Assembly (NCBI RefSeq): GCF_050958605.1
Contig: NZ_JBJHDO010000016.1
Span: 59,419-123,418, forward strand
DNA: 64,000 nucleotides
Source: G016756615 sp050958605
GTDB taxonomy: Bacteria; Pseudomonadota; Alphaproteobacteria; Rhizobiales; Rhizobiaceae
Direction: 5' to 3'
In this document: piece after piece, positions 58,408 to 64,000 of the stretch
Layout of the letters: every line of letters begins with the position of its first letter
Numbering within the stretch: position 1 is the first letter of the stretch
Notes under the pieces: model-generated
What the model saw: only the letters and a program-made list of their open reading frames with translations
The model's database searches: none
Told to the model about the DNA's origin: nothing
Translations under genes and position numbers: made by a program

Positions 58408-59496
58408 GTGTCGGATAAAGTAAGAGTTCTCGTGGTCGGCCTCGGCAATATGGGGGCCTCGCATGCCAGCGCCTATCATCGGCTCGAGGGTTTCGAGATC
58501 GTCGGCCTGATGAGTCGTTCGATCAAGAGCAGGAAGATTCCCGCCGAGCTTTCCGGCTATCCGCTTTACGAGGATTTCGAACAGGCCCTCAGGGAAACCA
58601 GGCCGGACGCCGTGTCGATCAACAGCTGGCCCAACACCCATGCCGAATTCGCGTTGAAGGCCATCGACGCCGGCTGCCACGTGTTCATGGAAAAGCCGCT
58701 CGCCACCAATATCGAGGACGCCGAGAAGGTGGTCGCCGCCGCGCGCGCCAAGAACCGCAAGCTGGTGCTCGGCTATATCCTGCGCGTCCATCCCTCCTGG
58801 GTGAAATTCATCGAGGTGGGCAAGACGCTCGGCAAGCCGCTGGTCATGCGCCTGAACCTCAACCAGCAGAGCAGTGGCCAGGCGTGGCACTGGCACAAGA
58901 ACCTGATCGACTCGCTGATTCCGATCGTCGACTGCGGCGTGCACTATGTCGACGTGATGTGCCAGTTGACGGGAGCAAAACCCGTCCGGGTGCATGGCAT
59001 CGGCGCCAAGCTGTGGGCCGAGGCGGCGAAGCAGAATTACGGCCATCTGCACGTCACCTTCGACGACGGCTCGGTCGGCTGGTACGAAGCCGGCTGGGGC
59101 CCGATGATGAGCGAGATCGCCTATTTCGTGAAGGATGTCGTCGGGCCGGAAGGTGCCGTATCGATCGTCGCGGGCCAGTCGGAAAGCGCGGCCAAGGAGA
59201 CCGACGAGGTTTCGGATTCGGCCGACATCGACCGTCACACCAAGACCGACGCCATCAAGGTCCACTATGCCAAGGTCGACGCGGACAAGAATTTTGTCCG
59301 GCCCGACGAGATCTTCAGCATGGAGGACGAGCCCGGCCATCAGGAGCTTTGCGACCGCGAGCAGCAGTTCTTCCTGCGCGCCATCAGGGAAGATCTCGAC
59401 CTGACGGAATCCATGGACGCCGCGGTCAACAGCCTGCGCATCGTGCTTGCCGCCGAGCAGAGCATCAACGAAGGCCGCGCCATCGACCTGGCCTGA
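58408..59496 (+). CDS. Gfo/Idh/MocA-family oxidoreductase
   Basis: The 362-residue NAD(P)-dependent enzyme has an N-terminal Rossmann fold (VLVVGLGNMGASHASAYHRL). The substrate-site EKPL sits in HVFMEKPLATN (~96), followed by a C-terminal alpha-beta domain with WHWHKN and IVDCGVHYVDVM (the conserved DxxxH). It starts with GTG at 58408, preceded by GGAGGATG. Members oxidise sugars, inositols or amino-sugar derivatives; the substrate is unknown here. Confidence 0.9.
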   Translation: MSDKVRVLVVGLGNMGASHASAYHRLEGFEIVGLMSRSIKSRKIPAELSGYPLYEDFEQALRETRPDAVSINSWPNTHAEFALKAIDAGCHVFMEKPLATNIEDAEKVVAAARAKNRKLVLGYILRVHPSWVKFIEVGKTLGKPLVMRLNLNQQSSGQAWHWHKNLIDSLIPIVDCGVHYVDVMCQLTGAKPVRVHGIGAKLWAEAAKQNYGHLHVTFDDGSVGWYEAGWGPMMSEIAYFVKDVVGPEGAVSIVAGQSESAAKETDEVSDSADIDRHTKTDAIKVHYAKVDADKNFVRPDEIFSMEDEPGHQELCDREQQFFLRAIREDLDLTESMDAAVNSLRIVLAAEQSINEGRAIDLA

Positions 59497-59602
59497 CAAA
59501 AGCCGGGCCGCTTGTGCCAGCGACCCGTTTGACTTGGCCGTCGGCGGGCGGTTGGATCGCTTGCGTCGATTGCCGTTAGGTAAGATTCCCGGAGGAGGAA
59601 AT

Positions 59603-61045
59603 ATGAGCGCCGTTAGCGAGAGCCTGCTGCAGACCTATGCCGAATCCGATGCACTGGGCTTGGCCGATCTGGTGCGGCGAGGCGAAGCGTCGCCGGCCGA
59701 GCTGGTCGAGGCCGCGATCACCATGATCGACAGGCTCGATCCCCAGCTCAACGCGGTCATCCACCGTCTCTACGATATGGCCCGCGCATCGGCAGCCACC
59801 GTCGATCGCAACGCTCCCTTCGCCGGAGTGCCGTTCCTGCTCAAGGAACTCGCCACCTCCTGGACGGGCGCTCCCAACACCAATTCCTCGTACTACCTGA
59901 AGGACGTCGTCTCGGATTTCGACGCGGAGGCAGTGCGGCGCATGAAGGCGGCGGGTCTGATCCTGGTTGGAAAGTCGAACGCGCCGGAGAATGGCTGGTC
60001 CATTTCCACCGAACCGAAACTCTACGGCGTGACGAAAAATCCATGGAAGGACGGCATCACTCCAGGCGGATCGAGCGGCGGCACGGCGGCCGCGGTCGCC
60101 GCACGCATGGTTCCGATCGGCGAGGCCAGCGACGGCGCAGGTTCGATCCGCGTTCCGGCGTCGTGCTGCGGCGTCGTCGGCCTCAAGCCGTCGCGGGGCC
60201 GCGTCACGCTCGCGCCTTTCGGCGATTTCTGGTATGGCGGGGCCTATTTCCTCTGCTGCTCGCGCAGCGTGCGCGACACCGCCGCTTATCTCGATGCGCT
60301 GGCCGGCGCGTTGCCTGGCGATCCCTATACGCCGCCCGTCCCGGAGGCGAGTTGGCTTTCCCTTGCCGCGCGCGCGCCCAAGAAATTGAGGATCGGCTAT
60401 ACCGTGACGCCGCCCAACGGTACGCCGATCGGTGCCGAGCCCAAGGCCGCCGTCCTGGCGGCCGCCAAGACGCTGGAGGCGCTCGGTCATTCGGTCGAGG
60501 AACACGATATGCCCTTGGCTGCGAATGAAGCCTGGAAGACCTATACGGACATGACCTGCGTGCAGACGGCCGCCACCTTCGGCGCGCTGGAGGCGCTGGT
60601 CGGCCGCCCGGTGACGCGGGACGACGTCGAGCCCATCACCTGGGCGATCATCGAGCGCGGCCGCGCCACCAGCGGGATTGTCCATGCCAACCAGGTCGAG
60701 CAATGCCGCCAGCTCAGCCGGGCGATTGCGGGAGACCTCGCCCCCTATGACATCTTCGTCACGCCGACGCTCACGCAACTGCCGCGCCCGCTCGGCTTCT
60801 ACGACATGTCGGAGACCGACCTCGACCGCTACAACGCCAAATGGACGGACTCCGTCTTCGCCTTCCCCTTCAACATATCCGGTCAGCCGGCAATCTCCCT
60901 ACCACTCCACTGGACGTCCGACGGCATTCCGGTGGGCGTCCAGCTCGTCGGACGCTATGGCGACGAGGCCACCGTGCTCGCCGTTTCGACGCAGCTCGAA
61001 CAGCATATGCCCTGGAAGGACCGTCGTCCGCCGATCAGCGCCTAG
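59603..61045 (+). CDS. Amidase signature family hydrolase
   Basis: The 480-residue cytoplasmic amidase has the Lys-cisSer-Ser triad: Lys in FLLKELATSW (~78), cis-Ser in TPGGSSGGTAAAVAARM (~156) and nucleophile Ser in SDGAGSIRVPASCCG (~180). It resembles the NylA/aryl-acylamidase branch more than GatA (no adjacent gatB/C). ATG 59603 follows GGAGGAGG; the longer frame from 59447 covers the end of the previous gene. It probably hydrolyses an amide brought in by the SsuABC-type importer. Confidence 0.9.
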   Translation: MSAVSESLLQTYAESDALGLADLVRRGEASPAELVEAAITMIDRLDPQLNAVIHRLYDMARASAATVDRNAPFAGVPFLLKELATSWTGAPNTNSSYYLKDVVSDFDAEAVRRMKAAGLILVGKSNAPENGWSISTEPKLYGVTKNPWKDGITPGGSSGGTAAAVAARMVPIGEASDGAGSIRVPASCCGVVGLKPSRGRVTLAPFGDFWYGGAYFLCCSRSVRDTAAYLDALAGALPGDPYTPPVPEASWLSLAARAPKKLRIGYTVTPPNGTPIGAEPKAAVLAAAKTLEALGHSVEEHDMPLAANEAWKTYTDMTCVQTAATFGALEALVGRPVTRDDVEPITWAIIERGRATSGIVHANQVEQCRQLSRAIAGDLAPYDIFVTPTLTQLPRPLGFYDMSETDLDRYNAKWTDSVFAFPFNISGQPAISLPLHWTSDGIPVGVQLVGRYGDEATVLAVSTQLEQHMPWKDRRPPISA

Positions 61046-61140
61046 AGAGCATCGTGCAGCCAGCGGCCCACAAAACTTGACTAATCGGGTCATGCTTCAT
61101 AGTCAGCGTTGATGGCGCTCTTTTCGCGCCGCGCGACAGG

Positions 61141-61932
61141 ATGGACAGGCCCTTGACCTCGAACGCCTTCACCGTGGATGCCGCGAGTTTCGCGGTGCGA
61201 GACCGTACGCTGCTCGGCCCCGTTTCGCTCGAGCTCGAGCGGGCGCGGGTCTACGGGCTGATCGGCCACAACGGCTCCGGCAAGTCCACGCTGATCAAGC
61301 TGCTCGCCCGGCAGCAGGAGCCGACCGCAGGCTCGATCAGCTTCTCCGGCCGGCCGCTCGACCGCTGGGGTGCGCGCGAGCTTGCCCGCTCTCTTGCCTA
61401 TCTGCCGCAGACCACGCCGGCTGCGACGGGCCTGACCGTGGAGGAGCTGGCGGCGCTCGGGCGCTATCCCTGGCACGGGGCGCTCGGCCGCTTCGGTCCT
61501 GAGGACCGCCGCCATGTCGAGGAGGCGCTCGCCCTCACCGACATGACGGGCTTTGCCGGCCGGCTCGTCGACGAGCTTTCCGGCGGCGAACGCCAGCGGG
61601 CTTGGCTCGCCATGCTGGTGGCGCAGAATGCCAGCGTCATGCTGCTCGACGAACCGATCTCGGCGCTCGACCTTGCCCACCAGGTTGAGGTGCTCGGCTT
61701 GGTGAAGGAACTGAGCCGCAGGCGTGACCTTTGCGTCGTGACGGTGTTGCACGATCCCAACATGGCCGCGCGTTACTGCGACGAGCTGATCGCGCTCAGG
61801 CAGGGCAAGCTTTTGACCCGTGGCACGCCCGACGAGATGATGCGCGACGAAGTGCTGAAGGACATTTTCGGGGTAGACATGGGGGTGTTCCTGCATCCCG
61901 CGACCGGCCAGCCGATCGGGTACGTGCAGTAG
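61141..61932 (+). CDS. Orphan siderophore/iron-type ABC ATPase (FhuC/FecE-like)
   Basis: The 263-residue ATPase has Walker A GHNGSGKST (~41), YLPQTTPAATGLTVEELAALG (FhuC-type), signature LSGGERQR (~140), Walker B VMLLDEPISALDLAHQ and VLHDPNMAARYCD. This sequence set is specific to ferric-siderophore importers. The cognate permease and binding-protein genes are not adjacent in this window, so it presumably serves components encoded elsewhere. Confidence 0.88.
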   Translation: MDRPLTSNAFTVDAASFAVRDRTLLGPVSLELERARVYGLIGHNGSGKSTLIKLLARQQEPTAGSISFSGRPLDRWGARELARSLAYLPQTTPAATGLTVEELAALGRYPWHGALGRFGPEDRRHVEEALALTDMTGFAGRLVDELSGGERQRAWLAMLVAQNASVMLLDEPISALDLAHQVEVLGLVKELSRRRDLCVVTVLHDPNMAARYCDELIALRQGKLLTRGTPDEMMRDEVLKDIFGVDMGVFLHPATGQPIGYVQ

Positions 61933-61956
61933 GCGACCGACAGCCCTTTGAGAATG

Positions 61957-62343
61957 TCACTTCAACCTTCGCGGGGCCTCTGCCGTCTGGTACATCGAGA
62001 TCGTGTGCCCGTCGGGATCGGCGAATTCGGACGACCAGCCGCCTGGTGCATGGCTGACCGGCGTCACGATGGTGGCACCTTTCTCCGCGAGCCCGGCAAC
62101 CACGTCGTCTATGCCGCCATCAGCCAGGTCGAAGACGATGATCGGTGAGTTTCCGGGCCGCGACTCCATCCTGAAGAAGATCAGGTCGACGCCGTTGGCC
62201 GTGCGGGCCATGAGCCAAATGCTGCCGTCCTCCTCTTCCATGCGCTCGACGGAAAGGCCCAGCACGTCGCGATAGAATGCTTCGGTCCGGTCGATATCGG
62301 AGACGTAGTAGCAGATATTGCCGAGACTGCATTTGCCGAACAT
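61957..62343 (-). CDS. VOC (glyoxalase/bleomycin-resistance) family protein
   Basis: A 128-residue vicinal-oxygen-chelate protein: LGNICYYVSDIDRTEAFYRD, SIWLMARTANGVDLIFF, DPDGHTISMYQT. Two beta-alpha-beta-beta-beta units fill the chain. It starts 4 bp after the sigma-like gene stop with AGGAG inside that gene's end, so translation is coupled. Catalytic versus binding role is undetermined. Confidence 0.88.
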   Translation of the reverse strand: MFGKCSLGNICYYVSDIDRTEAFYRDVLGLSVERMEEEDGSIWLMARTANGVDLIFFRMESRPGNSPIIVFDLADGGIDDVVAGLAEKGATIVTPVSHAPGGWSSEFADPDGHTISMYQTAEAPRRLK

Positions 62344-62347
62344 GCGT

Positions 62348-62992
62348 TTACTCCTTGTGAGCGGTTGTGCTCTTTCCTTGTTGCCGCGGATCTCCATTTT
62401 GTGAGCGCGTCACGACAAAAAGGTGTCCGTCGGGATCATGGCTCGCCAGCACCACGTCGTTGCGCCGGGCGGTTTCTAGCAGAGACCGCCGGATAGCGCC
62501 GAACGCAAGGCGGCCGACAAGACCCGGCATGCCCTCGATGCGATGCCCGCCCGCTTCGCGCCAACGCCGCCGGATCTGGGCGATGCGTTGACGCAGCGCC
62601 GGCTCGGCAAGACCAAGCAGCCAGGCGATCTCTTGCCTGGTATGTCCGGTAAGGGCCAGGAGCGCCGTCGTGCGCAAGGCCGGCGGCAGGCCGCCGACAA
62701 AACGCTGGGGAAGAATTTCGTTCTCGGCAGGTTCGACTGAAGCACTCGGAGCACATAGCGTTTCGCGCCGCCGCCTCCGAAGAGCTGTCCTTGCGTCGAA
62801 GGCGGCACGCCTGCGCAGCGCCCCCTCCAACCAGCGGCGGTTTTCGGCGCAGCCGAAGTCGGTCCGGCCGGCCTCGACCGCTGCCAGCAGGATCGTCTGC
62901 AGCAGATCTTCCGCCTCGTCGGCGCGTCGTGCCGCCCGGCGTGCCCTGCGCAGGAGTTCGACATAGGGAAACGATCGCGCCGCGGCCCTCAT
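62348..62992 (-). CDS. Sigma-70-family (ECF-like) protein
   Basis: A 214-residue protein with a sigma region-2-like N-terminal helix bundle (LLRRARRAARRADEAEDLLQ, TILLAAVEAGRTDF) and region 4 (LPPALRTTALLALTGHTRQE, IAWLLGLAEPALRQRIAQIR). A ~60-residue C-terminal extension follows. Region 2 is more degenerate than in typical ECF factors, so it may be an atypical sigma or a plain regulator. Its start overlaps the LysR stop (ATGA at 62989-62992). No anti-sigma gene is adjacent. Confidence 0.75.
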   Translation of the reverse strand: MRAAARSFPYVELLRRARRAARRADEAEDLLQTILLAAVEAGRTDFGCAENRRWLEGALRRRAAFDARTALRRRRRETLCAPSASVEPAENEILPQRFVGGLPPALRTTALLALTGHTRQEIAWLLGLAEPALRQRIAQIRRRWREAGGHRIEGMPGLVGRLAFGAIRRSLLETARRNDVVLASHDPDGHLFVVTRSQNGDPRQQGKSTTAHKE

Positions 62993-63867
62993 ATGAACAG
63001 CCCTCGCTCGCGCTCGACGGCCTTTGCGATAAAGGTGGCGACAGCCTGGATCCGACGCATCGGCCGAACGCTCTCGTGATAGACCAGCCAATAGGCGCGG
63101 CGGATCGGCGGGATTGCAGAGACCGGCACAAGCTCGTCATGGGTCCGGGCGATGAAGGCGTGCAATATGCCGATGCCGGCGCCGGAACGCACCGCCTCGA
63201 CTTGTCCGAGCGCGGATGAGATGGAAAAGCCGGCATGCCAGGCCGGGCTGAATTCGCCGGCATAATCGAGCGAGGGGCTGATCACGAGATCCGGCACGTA
63301 GCCGACAAGCCGATGTCCGGCGAGCTCCGCCGCGTCGCGCGGCAATCCATTCGTCTCCGCATAGGCGCGGGAGGCATAGAGGCCGAGCGAGTAGTCGACC
63401 AGCTTAGCGGCGACAAGGCGGCCTTCGGCCGGCCGGTCAACGGTGATGGCGATGTCGGCCTCCCGCCGGGAAAGCGAGAAGGAACGCGGCACCGGCACGA
63501 GCTGGATGGCAAGGTCGCGGTGCTGGGTTGTCAGCGCGCCGAGCCGGGGAGCCAGGAAGGTCACGCCGAACCCGTCGGGCGCGCCGATGCGCACCGTGCC
63601 GGCAATGTCGTCTTCGCCCACGATCTCGGCGCGGGCGGCGATCATGTCGGCCTCCATGCGCTCGGCGACTTCAAGGAAGCGCTCGCCTGCCGCGGTGAGT
63701 TCGCTGCCGGTGGTGAGGCGCCGGAACAGCTTCGCCTTCAACGCCTCTTCGAGGGCTGCGACCCGCCGCGAGACCGTCGCGTGATTGAGCTCCAGCCGCC
63801 GTGCCGCACCGAGTATCTGCCCCGCCCGGGCGACCGCCAAGAAGATGCGGACATCGTCCCAGTTCAT
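62989..63867 (-). CDS. LysR-family transcriptional regulator
   Basis: The 292-residue LTTR has an N-terminal winged helix (MNWDDVRIFLAVARAGQILG, LNHATVSRRVAALEEALKAK, LFRRLTTGSELTAAGE) and a type-II binding-protein effector domain. ATG 63867 gives the conserved start. It is first of a three-gene leftward operon with the sigma-like and VOC genes, which suggests autoregulated control of those two. Confidence 0.9.
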   Translation of the reverse strand: MNWDDVRIFLAVARAGQILGAARRLELNHATVSRRVAALEEALKAKLFRRLTTGSELTAAGERFLEVAERMEADMIAARAEIVGEDDIAGTVRIGAPDGFGVTFLAPRLGALTTQHRDLAIQLVPVPRSFSLSRREADIAITVDRPAEGRLVAAKLVDYSLGLYASRAYAETNGLPRDAAELAGHRLVGYVPDLVISPSLDYAGEFSPAWHAGFSISSALGQVEAVRSGAGIGILHAFIARTHDELVPVSAIPPIRRAYWLVYHESVRPMRRIQAVATFIAKAVERERGLFI

Positions 63868-63902
63868 GCGCACCAACCGGTGGCGACGCACCCTGCGTTG
63901 CC

Positions 63903-64000
63903 CCCCTCTGTCCTGCCGGACATCTCCCCCACAAGGCTACGAGATTCACACATCCGGCGGAGCTTTCTGGAGCACCCCTCATCCGACCGCGCTTGGCGCA
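63903..64000. repeat. Third copy of the rhizobial palindromic element (partial)
   Basis: CCCCCTCTGTCCTGCCGGACATCTC-type sequence at 63903-63938, closely matching the arms at 1791-1839 and 3991-4031, then a diverged stretch ending with CACCCCTCATCCGACCGCG. The window ends before a second arm can be judged. Confidence 0.6.

Noticed and set aside
59603..61045. Glutamyl-tRNA amidotransferase subunit A (gatA)
   Set aside because: No gatB or gatC nearby and the sequence around the triad fits catabolic amidases better.
1..64000. CRISPR array or cas genes
   Set aside because: No series of short, evenly spaced direct repeats and no Cas-like proteins were seen.

Overview
The window is chromosomal DNA from a high-GC alphaproteobacterium of the order Rhizobiales, most likely Mesorhizobium, Aminobacter or a close relative. 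The rplU-rpmA / obg-proB-proA block, the rhizobial intergenic palindromes (three copies of one family with CTGCCGG..CATCTC arms, plus others) and the many ABC transporter, IclR and SDR catabolic cassettes all point that way. No closer assignment is possible from sequence alone.

Layout. (1) 1-6260 is housekeeping core read leftward: rplU, rpmA, two GNAT acetyltransferases, obg, proB and proA (cut by the window edge), with one rightward EEP-family hydrolase. (2) 6504-20641 is a 14 kb accessory island bounded by a 134-135 bp direct repeat that contains a whole tRNA-Ser(CGA) gene. It carries a HAD hydrolase, a PD-(D/E)XK protein, a tyrosine integrase, a serine recombinase, several unknown genes, a type III restriction-modification operon whose methylase is broken by a one-base frameshift just before its DPPY motif, a NucS-like/DUF5655 protein and a DUF429 protein. 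(3) 20650-26290 is mixed: an unknown membrane protein, a remnant of a yigZ 3' end, exported proteins, intact yigZ, and a divergent HxlR/MFS pair. (4) 26614-43786 is catabolic: an old-yellow-enzyme family flavoprotein, a penicillin-acylase-family hydrolase, an IclR regulator divergent from a dipeptide-type ABC operon that continues into a NodB-family deacetylase and two SDRs, then azlCD with an AraC regulator, a further SDR and an amidohydrolase/deacetylase. (5) 43845-51996 is the most interesting locus, a histidine-utilisation-like cluster. (6) 52151-61045 holds an NTF2-FMO fusion, an RpiR regulator, an SsuABC-type transporter, a Gfo/Idh/MocA oxidoreductase and an amidase. (7) 61141-63867 holds an orphan siderophore-type ATPase and a LysR / sigma-like / VOC operon.

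The hut-like locus contains homologues of HutH, HutU, HutI and an arginase-family hydrolase, with an IclR regulator, a small Dabb protein and a YjiH-type transporter, arranged as two divergent operons. Each enzyme departs from its canonical relative at catalytic positions. The HutH homologue has Gln-Ala-Asp where Ala-Ser-Gly should cyclise to the MIO electrophile, and it carries an export signal. The HutU homologue lacks the glycine-rich GG and HHGGGVGMG motifs. The HutI homologue has Asn for the metal-binding Asp. The ureohydrolase has GGDDS instead of GGDHS. Loss of MIO is the hallmark of ergothionase, which expels trimethylamine from ergothioneine. My inference is that the locus degrades a histidine-derived betaine (ergothioneine, hercynine or a relative), with the first elimination outside the cytoplasm, import of the urocanate-like product, and remodelled hydratase, amidohydrolase and ureohydrolase steps inside.
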